Made by a program: the position numbers and the translations under genes
The notes under the pieces: model-generated
What the model was told of the DNA's origin: nothing
What the model saw: only the letters and a program-made list of their open reading frames with translations
Databases searched by the model: none
Source: Citrobacter freundii
Lineage (GTDB): Bacteria > Bacteroidota > Bacteroidia > Chitinophagales > Chitinophagaceae
DNA: 64,000 nt
Direction: 5' to 3'
NCBI GenBank assembly: GCA_003243445.1
Contig: QFQQ01000003.1
Span: 135,993 to 199,992 of the forward strand
In this document: piece after piece, positions 25,956 to 33,714 of the stretch
Numbering within the stretch: the first letter of the stretch is position 1
Layout of the letters: each line of letters opens with the position of its first letter

Positions 25956-27389
25956 ATGCAAACGGCCTGTCCGTTTGCCCTGAAATGTATTACAACCACC
26001 TTCCAATATCGTATGCAGCACACTTTGAGCCTGGCCTGGGTTATAGATGAAGACACAAAACTGATCTCCGCCAGCGATTCCTTTTACAGGCACTTCAATC
26101 TGTCTGCAGATAATTGCGTTGGTAAAAAAGTCTCCACTTTCATTCCTTCTACATTTCTCCGCGCAGTTTATGACAAGCATATTACTGTTTTAAACACCAA
26201 TCAGCCCGTTGATACTATTAAACAGGTTCAATGGGCAAATGGAGATCAATTCAATTTTCAGATCAACATCTTCCCGCTTTCATGCCCTCATTCAGGAAAG
26301 CGTTTACTCGCCGGCCAGGCTGTTAACGTACCCGATTCAACATCGCTGGAGAAAGAATTGCGCCAGGCAAAGGAACGAATCGTATACCTTACCAGTGCAA
26401 CCTCAGATGCGATCTGGGAATGGGATATGCAGTCAGGGCAGATCTTCCGCAATGAAACACTCATGCAGATGATCGGTTATCAGTGGGATAATTCGAAAGG
26501 ACTTTCCTGGTGGCTTCGTCGCATTCATCCTGAGGACCGCGACCGTGTTTCAGATAAAGTAAGAGAAGCAACGGACAATTACCGTAAGTCGTGGGAAGAT
26601 GAATACCGCTTCAGATGCGCAGATGGTTCTTATAAGGACGTTAAGGACCGGGGCTTTGTGGTGTATGAAAACGGATTGCCTGTAAAGATGATCGGTTCGC
26701 TTCAGGATGTTTCACCATTGAAACAATTGCAGAATGAATTAGCGGATGAACGCCTGCAGCGTCAGAAAGAGATTGCTGAAACGGTGATCCGGGCACAGGA
26801 AAAAGAAAAAACGAGAATCGGTCATGAGCTGCATGATAACGTGAACCAGATCCTGCTTACCGCAAAGTTGTTCATTGACAAGATCGAGGTTTGTAAGGAT
26901 GATCAGCGGGAGTTCAAAGAAAAAGGGTATGATTATATTTCGCTTGCAATAGAAGAGATCAGGAAATTATCAAAAGAACTTGTTGCTCCGCAACTGAAGG
27001 AAGAAAGCCTGATCGGCAATATTCAAACACTGATAAAAGATATCCAGCTTGCCGGTGCGATGAATATCCAATTCCGTCATAATGGTAATATAGAACAACT
27101 TTCTTCAGGAAAAAAGATCACCTTGTTCCGCATTGTGCAGGAACAATTGAAAAATATTCTCAAACACAGTCAGGCCAGCCTTACGCAGATCTCCATCTTC
27201 AATAGCGAAGGCATTCTTGAGCTTTCGATTGAAGATAATGGCAATGGGTTTGATCCAAGGCAAACCTACCAGGGTATCGGATTCTCCAACATCCGCGAGC
27301 GCACTGAATTTTACAACGGAAATGTGGAGGTGGTGGCTGCGCCGGGAAAGGGATGCAGGCTGACGGTGTCTTTGCCGGGGGTCGACTAG
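25956..27389 (+). CDS. Soluble PAS histidine kinase (HisKA_3 type)
   Basis: The protein has 478 residues from the ATG at 25956 (alternatives 25902 and 26013). No membrane segment is seen. Order: a PAS domain (about 20-120: AWVIDEDTKLISASDSFYRHF), a PAS fold with PAC motif (about 145-265: DAIWEWDMQSGQIF, then ADGSYKDVKDRG), a HisKA_3 helix with IGHELHDNVNQ holding the phospho-His, and HATPase_c with IRKLSKELVAPQL, FRIVQEQLKNILKHS, IEDNGNGFD and GIGFSNIRER. Such kinases pair with NarL-type regulators, one of which is encoded 3.5 kb downstream. The signal is unknown but cytoplasmic. Confidence 0.92.
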   Translation: MQTACPFALKCITTTFQYRMQHTLSLAWVIDEDTKLISASDSFYRHFNLSADNCVGKKVSTFIPSTFLRAVYDKHITVLNTNQPVDTIKQVQWANGDQFNFQINIFPLSCPHSGKRLLAGQAVNVPDSTSLEKELRQAKERIVYLTSATSDAIWEWDMQSGQIFRNETLMQMIGYQWDNSKGLSWWLRRIHPEDRDRVSDKVREATDNYRKSWEDEYRFRCADGSYKDVKDRGFVVYENGLPVKMIGSLQDVSPLKQLQNELADERLQRQKEIAETVIRAQEKEKTRIGHELHDNVNQILLTAKLFIDKIEVCKDDQREFKEKGYDYISLAIEEIRKLSKELVAPQLKEESLIGNIQTLIKDIQLAGAMNIQFRHNGNIEQLSSGKKITLFRIVQEQLKNILKHSQASLTQISIFNSEGILELSIEDNGNGFDPRQTYQGIGFSNIRERTEFYNGNVEVVAAPGKGCRLTVSLPGVD

Positions 27390-27485
27390 AAAGGTTCCAA
27401 AGGTTCCAGGAGTTCCAAAGGTTCCAGGAGTTCCAAAGGTTCCAGAAGTTCTGTAAACAATAGAGGTTTCATAACCTCTGGAACT
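27390..27485. repeat. Tandem GGTTCCA(A/G) repeat with short complementary partner
   Basis: The block 27390-27452 repeats the 18-bp unit GGTTCCAGGAGTTCCAAA three times with small changes. A short piece at 27471-27485 (AACCTCTGGAACTTC) is complementary to one unit. It is the same word set as the element at 6526-6683, but strongly lopsided. It starts directly after the kinase stop codon. Confidence 0.8.
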
Positions 27486-27838
27486 TCCCCAGGACACCCG
27501 CCGGATGCTTTAATCAGGGCACTTCTCAGTAAGTGTATTTTCTTAAATTGTGATCACTCTACAATTTTTATGTGGTAAAAGTTTCTCGCAACCATGTTTT
27601 TCGTTTATTTTAAATTCGGAACCTACAGGTAACTGCAAGAATAAAAGGCGGTTAGCACTTAAATCCGTACAGCGTACGTGTTGAACTGCATCTGATGCAG
27701 CCGATACAGCGCATGGTTGTCCCACCAAAAAATGGTTTTATCTATCCATGTTAGCGTAACGGTTGTGCGACCAAGGTAGGAAGGTTATGCCCTGTCTGCA
27801 AAACATAAGAATATTGTTTGCGGCTTAAACGACGATTT
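27486..27838. other. Gene-free leader region
   Basis: This is the intergenic region before the membrane histidine kinase. No convincing reading frame, and no clear -7 box at a good distance. Confidence 0.4.
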
Positions 27839-30800
27839 ATGCTATTACCACCGGATATCTTATTGCAGCAAAGACTTCGCCGCTGGGCGGGATATCTTAT
27901 TTATATTATTCTTTTCATTGCGACCCTCGTACTGATCGGTTGGGAGTTTGATATTGATGTAATGAAAAGTATTTCGCAGAACATGGTTGCGATGAACCCT
28001 GTTTCTGCTTTATGCTTTATTCTCGCGTCAGTCTCATTTCTTTTCAGAACCCGCACGAAACGCAGTGCATTGACTGCGGCTGCTGCTTATATCTGTGCCG
28101 GATTGATCGTACTGATAGCGCTTCATATACTGATCAATTTTGTTATCGATCCATCGTTCAAACTTGACTCAACATTTTTTCGTGACAAGCTGGAACTAAC
28201 AGGTCAGCCAAACCGCATGGCTCCGAATACTGCGTTCTGTTTTTTGCTTACCGGCATTTCATTATTGCTGCCAAGATATGAAAACGGTAAAGGAAGGATG
28301 CCGGCACATTATCCCGCAATAGTGATCGGTTTGCTGGGTCTTCTTTCATTGCTTGGGTATCTGTACCACGTGGAAGAATTTTATGGCGTATTCAATTATG
28401 TGGCCATGGCATTGAATACCGCCATTTGCTTTTTCCTTTTTGCAATAGCGATATTCTTTTCCACTCCGGATGCGGGGGTAATGAAAGAGTTCACCTCTAC
28501 ATTAAGCGGAAGCGTGGCGGCGCGTTTGCTGATACCTGTTGCCATTATTGCACCGGCCGTGTTGGGTCTGCTGCGCCTTTGGGGTTATTGGGCGGGAATA
28601 TATAGTCACGAGTTCGGCGTTGTTCTTTATGCATCCATTACTATGCTGATTTTCGTAAGTATTGCCTGGTACAACACTTATTCATTGAACCGTCGCGATC
28701 TGCGGGAACAGGAGGCAGAGCAGCTGCTGAGGGGCAATGAGGCGCAAACAAGAGCGATACTGGATAATGCCCCGGATGCTGTTGTTGTATTCGATGAAAG
28801 CAGCAAGATCGTAACATGGAATCCGCAGGCTGAGCAACTCTTTGGCTGGACCGCAAACGAAGCGACCGGAAAAGATCTTGCAGACCTGATCTTCCCACAG
28901 GAATTCCGCGAAGCGCACCGGAAAGGATTGAAAAGTTTTATTCTTACCGGCGAAAGCAGCATATTGAATAAGACCATTGACTTATGGGCAATACGCAAGA
29001 ACCTTACACAACTGGATGTTTCTCTTCGTATATCGCCTTTAATGCAGAATGATCAACGCCAGTTCATCGGTTTTATACGTGACATTACAGAAAGAAAGAC
29101 ATTAGAGAACCGTCTCAAATCATTTAATGAAGAACTGGCCCGCCAGGTAGATGAAAAAACGGCTGAGATCACAGACATATTTGAACGGATCACAGATGGA
29201 TTTATCGCACTGGATGAAAATTTCCGTTACACGTACATGAATAGTAAAGCCGGAGAACTGGTGCACATGGATCCATCAACGCTGATCGGCAAAAATATCT
29301 GGGAAATATTTCCTGCCGCAATAGGCTCTGATACGTTCAATGCGTTTCATGAAGCGATGAGCAAACAAGTCTATGTGACCAATACGGATTATTATCAGCC
29401 ACTTGATCTTTACCAGGAAAATCACATTTATCCATCACCTAAAGGCCTTTCTGTTTTTATACGTGATATTACAGAAAGAAAAAAAGCAGCGCAGGATATT
29501 ACGGAGGCAAGAGCTTTGGCAGATAAACTGATCGACAGTCTTCCCGGAGTGTTTTATTTTTATGATCAACATGGAAAATTCATCCGGTGGAATAAACAGT
29601 TTGAAGTGGTGACAGGATATACAGGCGAAGAGATCCTTAACATGCATCCTGCTGATTTTTTTGCAGAAGAAGACAAGGCATATATCACCGAAAGGATCAT
29701 GGGCGTATTTGAACAGGGATTGAATGACGCGGAAGCGCATTTTATTACAAAAGATGGAAGAAAGATCCCTTATTACTTCAAAGCTGCAAGAGTGGAATAC
29801 CAGGGTGGGCCATGTTTACTTGGTACGGGAACAGATATCACTGAATTGAAAAAAGCCGAGGAGAAGATCCGTAATTCGGAACAGAAGTATAAATTGTTAT
29901 TTGAAAGCAATCCATTACCGATGTGGATGCTTAGCTTACCGGAGTATGATATCACTGAAGTGAATACGGCAGCGCTGGAGCAATATGGTTATAACCGGGA
30001 GGAATTCCTGGCGTTGGATATTTTTGAATTAAGACCGGGTGATGATGTAGAGAAATTGAGAGCGACCGTTAACCGGAATTTCCGCGGTCTTCACCACGCG
30101 GGCGTGTGGCGTCACCAGAAAAGAGACAGGACGATCATTTATGTAGATATTGTAACGTATGATATCTATTATGAAGGAAAAGCAACCCGCCTTGTATTAG
30201 CAAATGAAATCACCGAGCAGTATCTTGCGGAAGAAAGACTGAAGGAATCGTATGAGGAAACGAGAAAGCTGACAGAACATCTTCAAACAGTGCGGGAAGA
30301 AGAACGGCTTCATATTGCACGGGAGATACACGACGAACTTGGCCAGTTACTGACGGTGTTGAAAATGGATGTGTCATGGCTCAACCGTAAGTTGCAGCCG
30401 ACAACAGAACCGGTGCAGGAAAAATTGAAAGAACTGCTGTCATTGATCGATATAACGGTAAAAAAGGTCCGTCATATTTCTTCGGAGCTGCGGCCAAGCC
30501 TGCTTGATGATCTCGGCCTGGTGGCTGCGCTTGAGTGGCATATAGAGGAATTTCAGAAGCGTTCGGGAATTGAGGTGGAGCACGAATTGCCGTCCCCGGA
30601 GCCGGTATTACCGGAACCCGTGAAAATTGGCCTGTTCCGGATATTACAGGAATCGCTGACAAATGTTGCCAGACATTCTGAGGCTCAACGGGTAATGGTA
30701 ACGCTGATTCAAGAGGAGAATAACTTAATTTTAACCATTGAAGATAATGGTAAAGGTTTTGATGCAGAAAATACGAAAAAGAAGACGCTCGGGTTATTAG

Positions 30801-30919
30801 GAATGAAGGAAAGAGCCCTGATGATTGGGGGAGAATATAAAATAACAGGCACTCCGGGAAAGGGCACAACAGTTCAGGTGACAATTCCCTCTCCTGTTCT
30901 TGCTAAAGAAAACAGATGA
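27839..30919 (+). CDS. Multi-PAS membrane histidine kinase
   Basis: The protein has 1026 residues from the ATG at 27839; a TTG seven codons upstream is less likely. The N-terminal third (about 15-285) has about seven transmembrane helices with repeated MNPVSALCF / APNTAFCF / ALNTAICF phrases, an unnamed sensor module. Four PAS domains follow (about 300-420, 445-555, 560-680, 685-805), then a dimerisation helix with HIAREIHDELGQ (phospho-His) and HATPase_c (IEDNGKGFD, LGLLGMKERA). Its TGA overlaps the ATG of the NarL-type regulator (ATGA), so the two form a coupled two-component pair. Confidence 0.93.
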   Translation: MLLPPDILLQQRLRRWAGYLIYIILFIATLVLIGWEFDIDVMKSISQNMVAMNPVSALCFILASVSFLFRTRTKRSALTAAAAYICAGLIVLIALHILINFVIDPSFKLDSTFFRDKLELTGQPNRMAPNTAFCFLLTGISLLLPRYENGKGRMPAHYPAIVIGLLGLLSLLGYLYHVEEFYGVFNYVAMALNTAICFFLFAIAIFFSTPDAGVMKEFTSTLSGSVAARLLIPVAIIAPAVLGLLRLWGYWAGIYSHEFGVVLYASITMLIFVSIAWYNTYSLNRRDLREQEAEQLLRGNEAQTRAILDNAPDAVVVFDESSKIVTWNPQAEQLFGWTANEATGKDLADLIFPQEFREAHRKGLKSFILTGESSILNKTIDLWAIRKNLTQLDVSLRISPLMQNDQRQFIGFIRDITERKTLENRLKSFNEELARQVDEKTAEITDIFERITDGFIALDENFRYTYMNSKAGELVHMDPSTLIGKNIWEIFPAAIGSDTFNAFHEAMSKQVYVTNTDYYQPLDLYQENHIYPSPKGLSVFIRDITERKKAAQDITEARALADKLIDSLPGVFYFYDQHGKFIRWNKQFEVVTGYTGEEILNMHPADFFAEEDKAYITERIMGVFEQGLNDAEAHFITKDGRKIPYYFKAARVEYQGGPCLLGTGTDITELKKAEEKIRNSEQKYKLLFESNPLPMWMLSLPEYDITEVNTAALEQYGYNREEFLALDIFELRPGDDVEKLRATVNRNFRGLHHAGVWRHQKRDRTIIYVDIVTYDIYYEGKATRLVLANEITEQYLAEERLKESYEETRKLTEHLQTVREEERLHIAREIHDELGQLLTVLKMDVSWLNRKLQPTTEPVQEKLKELLSLIDITVKKVRHISSELRPSLLDDLGLVAALEWHIEEFQKRSGIEVEHELPSPEPVLPEPVKIGLFRILQESLTNVARHSEAQRVMVTLIQEENNLILTIEDNGKGFDAENTKKKTLGLLGMKERALMIGGEYKITGTPGKGTTVQVTIPSPVLAKENR

Positions 30920-31551
30920 ACATGTTGAACATTCTAATTGCAGACGATCATGCGGTTGTACGGAAAGGGCTGAAACAAATCCTATTGGAAGAGTACCCGT
31001 CAGCAAACATTGGTGAAGTAGCCGATGCTGAAACCCTTGTTGCCCAGGTAATGAACGATGGTTGGGACATTGTTATTTGTGATATGAATATGCCGGGGAG
31101 AAGCGGACTCGATGCATTGAGTCAATTGAAACAGGTCGCTCCGAATATCCCGGTACTGATCATGAGTATGTATCCCGAAGATCAATATGCGCTCCGTGTA
31201 TTAAAAGCCGGCGCAGCCGGCTATCTGGGTAAGGATAGCATTCATGATGAGATCATAAAAGCCGTACAGACGGTAATGCTTGGCAAGAAATTCATCACCC
31301 CAACGGTCGCCGAGCGTCTTGCCAACGCCTATCGCGACGATTCCGCGCAGCAACCCCACGAACTGCTCTCCGACCGCGAGTTCGACGTATTCAAACTCCT
31401 CGCTGCCGGCAAATCTGTTTCCGAGATCGCCAGCCAGCTCTCGCTCAGTAGCACCACTGTCAGCACTTATCGCGCACGCATCATTGAAAAAATGAATCTG
31501 CGGTCGAATGCGGCGCTGACGAGGTATGCGATTGAGAAGAAGATCATTTGA
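30916..31551 (+). CDS. NarL/FixJ-type response regulator
   Basis: The protein has 211 residues. The receiver domain (about 4-120) has the acidic pair ADDH, the phospho-acceptor Asp in VICDMNMPG, the Ser of MSMYP and the Lys of LGKDS. A LuxR-type helix-turn-helix (about 148-205) has LSDREFDVFKLLAAGKSVSEIASQL and the recognition helix STTVSTYRARIIEKM. It is translationally coupled to the kinase upstream and is almost surely its partner. It could also receive phosphate from the soluble kinase at 25956-27389. Confidence 0.95.
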   Translation: MNMLNILIADDHAVVRKGLKQILLEEYPSANIGEVADAETLVAQVMNDGWDIVICDMNMPGRSGLDALSQLKQVAPNIPVLIMSMYPEDQYALRVLKAGAAGYLGKDSIHDEIIKAVQTVMLGKKFITPTVAERLANAYRDDSAQQPHELLSDREFDVFKLLAAGKSVSEIASQLSLSSTTVSTYRARIIEKMNLRSNAALTRYAIEKKII

Positions 31552-31552
31552 G

Positions 31553-31689
31553 AGAGGATGGCTGACGGCAGATGGCCGTTGGCCGAGTTCAATAGATGCT
31601 TCAGACCACAAAAGAGATAATTAGTGTTCCAATTTTGCTTTGTCTGCCGCTTGTGGCTCCGCCATCGGCCATCAGTCATCTGCCACCTC
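31553..31689. repeat. Inverted-repeat element (GATGGCCGTTGGCC type)
   Basis: The left arm (31553-31590) and right arm (31653-31689) pair imperfectly over about 36 bp (GAGGATGGC, GATGGCCGTTGGCCGAG and complements). The loop is about 62 nt. The left arm begins 2 nt after the regulator stop codon. Confidence 0.8.
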
Positions 31690-31803
31690 TTTGTAGTATA
31701 AAATCTACACGAATAGAAACGCTGTCCTACAAGTACTTCCGCCGAAAACTGATATTTTGCACGAGGCGTCAGCCGGGTGTAATCGTTACGACGCCGATTA
31801 ATT

Positions 31804-32169
31804 ATGCTACGTATTATTATTGCAGATGACCATGTTCATATCCGCAAGGGTATTGTACAGCTGCTTGAGGAAGAATTTGATGACCTGCACGTTGAAGAGG
31901 CTGGCAATGGGGTTGAGCTGTTCGGTAAGGTAACTGCAGCGTCATGGGATCTTGTGATCTCAGATATGGTCATGCCCGGAGGAAATGGCCTTGAAGCATT
32001 AAAAAAGATCAAAAAAGAAAAGAAAGAACTCCCGGTTATCATTGTCAGTACTTATCCGGCCGAACAATATAAGTCGCGCGTAATGGAAGCCGGCGCCGAT
32101 GACTTCATCAGCAAAGACGCTTTCTCTACCCAGCTTATCCCGTCCATTCGTCGCATATTGAAAACATAA
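31804..32169 (+). CDS. Single-domain response regulator
   Basis: The protein has 121 residues, a receiver domain only: ADDH acidic pair, VISDMVMPGG with phospho-Asp, VSTYP with the switch Ser/Thr and ISKDAF with the conserved Lys. It is complete as a CheY-like protein and has no output domain. Its first half is very close to the receiver of the NarL-type regulator upstream (IIADDH..VRKG/IRKG, AEQYKSRVMEAGA against EDQYALRVLKAGA), which suggests duplication and loss of the DNA-binding part. It could act as a phosphate sink or bind a partner. Confidence 0.9.
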   Translation: MLRIIIADDHVHIRKGIVQLLEEEFDDLHVEEAGNGVELFGKVTAASWDLVISDMVMPGGNGLEALKKIKKEKKELPVIIVSTYPAEQYKSRVMEAGADDFISKDAFSTQLIPSIRRILKT

Positions 32170-32315
32170 TATACAGAATACGTTCATCATCTTACACTCA
32201 TGATGCGTGAAAAATGATGTAGTAACAGCACTACAAAATGGGTTTTTCCATCTGTACACTGTAATGATAAACTGCTCTATTTTTTCCGGCTCCGTTTCTT
32301 CATTCCTTTGTTCTC

Positions 32316-32708
32316 ATGATGCGTTACAGAAAAACCAACCAGATGCTCTCCGTTCTTATCGTTGATGACAACGAAGAGTTTGTTCACCGCATGATCGATA
32401 TGCTCATTGATGTGGACAATATCAGCAGCATTCAAACTGCTACTGACTATAACGAAGCATTCAGAATGCTGGACAATAAAATCCACGATGTGGTTTTACT
32501 GGACATCAGCCTGCCTGGTAAAAGCGGTATCCATCTCCTCCAGAAGATCCAGGAACTGGGATGGAACTGCAACGTGATCATGATCACCAATTCTTCAGCC
32601 AGCTATTACAAACAACAGTGCCTGCGGCTTGGTGTTACACACTTTCTTGACAAAACAAACGAATTTGATAAAGTTCCAATGATAATCACCTCTTTTAGTC
32701 CGAATTAA
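32316..32708 (+). CDS. Single-domain response regulator
   Basis: The protein has 130 residues (the start may also be 32319 or 32343). It is a receiver domain only: VDDNEE, VVLLDISLPGKSG with phospho-Asp, MITNSS and FLDKTNEF with the conserved Lys. It is more divergent than the previous one, with an NSSASYYKQQCLRLG segment instead of YPxxQY. With its neighbour it gives two stand-alone receivers in a row between two kinase systems. The target is unknown. Confidence 0.88.
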   Translation: MMRYRKTNQMLSVLIVDDNEEFVHRMIDMLIDVDNISSIQTATDYNEAFRMLDNKIHDVVLLDISLPGKSGIHLLQKIQELGWNCNVIMITNSSASYYKQQCLRLGVTHFLDKTNEFDKVPMIITSFSPN

Positions 32709-32732
32709 CCTCGGGATACTGGATTCATCCAG

Positions 32733-32838
32733 CAGTCCCTTTGGGAAAGATTCCGAAAAGCAATGTCCTAACAAAATTATTGCAGCTTAGTGTGTACGCT
32801 TACGCCTATTGCCGGAGTCTTCCCAAAGGGATTTTCCT
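32733..32838. repeat. Inverted repeat with CCCTTTGGGAA core
   Basis: AGTCCCTTTGGGAAAGATTCC (32733-32753) pairs with GGAGTCTTCCCAAAGGGATT (32814-32833) with a bulge and one mismatch. The loop is about 60 nt. It lies 24 nt after the stop of the second stand-alone receiver gene and next to the following GATCGATG element. Confidence 0.75.
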
Positions 32839-32847
32839 TTTGTAGAA

Positions 32848-32940
32848 AGTTCGATGATCGATGATCGATGTTCGATGATCAGTTTGAGTAATGGAAAAGT
32901 ATTTAGCACCCGAACATCAAACATCGGACATCGAATATCC
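32848..32940. repeat. Inverted-repeat element (GATCGATG type)
   Basis: The left arm (32848-32881, tandem GATCGATGATCGATGTTCGATG) pairs with the right arm (32911-32940), loop about 29 nt. The right arm ends exactly at the LytTR gene stop codon (32941). Confidence 0.8.
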
Positions 32941-33714
32941 TTACCGGTCAAACCACTTCTTAAACGCCGGCGCCTTTTCCCTGCTGATATCCATTTCCAT
33001 TTTCAACGGCGCTTTTAGTGTGATCGTCAGTTTTTGATTTTCGTGGGGCTTTACGCTCTGGATGGCATCTGCATGAACGATGCTTTGCCGGTTGGCACGA
33101 TAGAAGATGCGGGGATCGAGGAGTTCTTCCACTTCTTCGAGAGTGGCGTAATCGATGATATATTTATCGCCGGCGAACGTGTAAAGATAATTGAGATTGT
33201 CGCGGGTAAAACAGGCAATATCTTTTGTGTAAACGGGGATCCAGTTATTGCGGATACTTACAATGAATTTTTCCTTATATAATGTCGATCCGGATTGAGG
33301 TTGCTGCAATACTTGCATCAACTCCTTGATGTGCACAGGTGATGAAGATTTGTTCTCGATCAGCTTTCTGCATTTATCGATGGCTGTTCTTAATTCATCC
33401 AGGTCCACTGGTTTCAGAAGATAATCGGCACCGTTTACTTTGAAGGCACGGATCGCGTATTCATCATAGGCCGTGGTAAAGATCACCGGGCAGCTTAACT
33501 GAAAATGATCAAATAATTCGAAACTCACGCCATCACTTAATTGTATATCCATAAACAACAGATCCGGTTCTGCATTCTGCATAAACCACCTCTTCGCCGT
33601 TTTCAAACTTGGCAGTACTTCCATGATCTGTACATCCTGCGATACCGATGAGATCTTATTCTGCAGCTCGCGTGCAATAAGGCTTTCGTCTTCTATTATA
33701 ACAGCTTTGATCAT
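32941..33714 (-). CDS. LytTR family response regulator
   Basis: The protein has 257 residues. The receiver domain (about 1-120) has VIIEDESLI, LLFMDIQLSDG with phospho-Asp, TTAYDEYA and LLKPVDLDEL. The LytTR DNA-binding domain (about 150-255) has FIVSIRNNWIPVYTKDIACFTRDNLNYLYT, YRANRQSIVHADAI and KMEMDISREKAPAFKKWF. It overlaps the start of the regulator by 4 nt with the end of the propeller kinase gene (kinase first), making a coupled LytS/LytR-type pair. Confidence 0.95.
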   Translation of the reverse strand: MIKAVIIEDESLIARELQNKISSVSQDVQIMEVLPSLKTAKRWFMQNAEPDLLFMDIQLSDGVSFELFDHFQLSCPVIFTTAYDEYAIRAFKVNGADYLLKPVDLDELRTAIDKCRKLIENKSSSPVHIKELMQVLQQPQSGSTLYKEKFIVSIRNNWIPVYTKDIACFTRDNLNYLYTFAGDKYIIDYATLEEVEELLDPRIFYRANRQSIVHADAIQSVKPHENQKLTITLKAPLKMEMDISREKAPAFKKWFDR

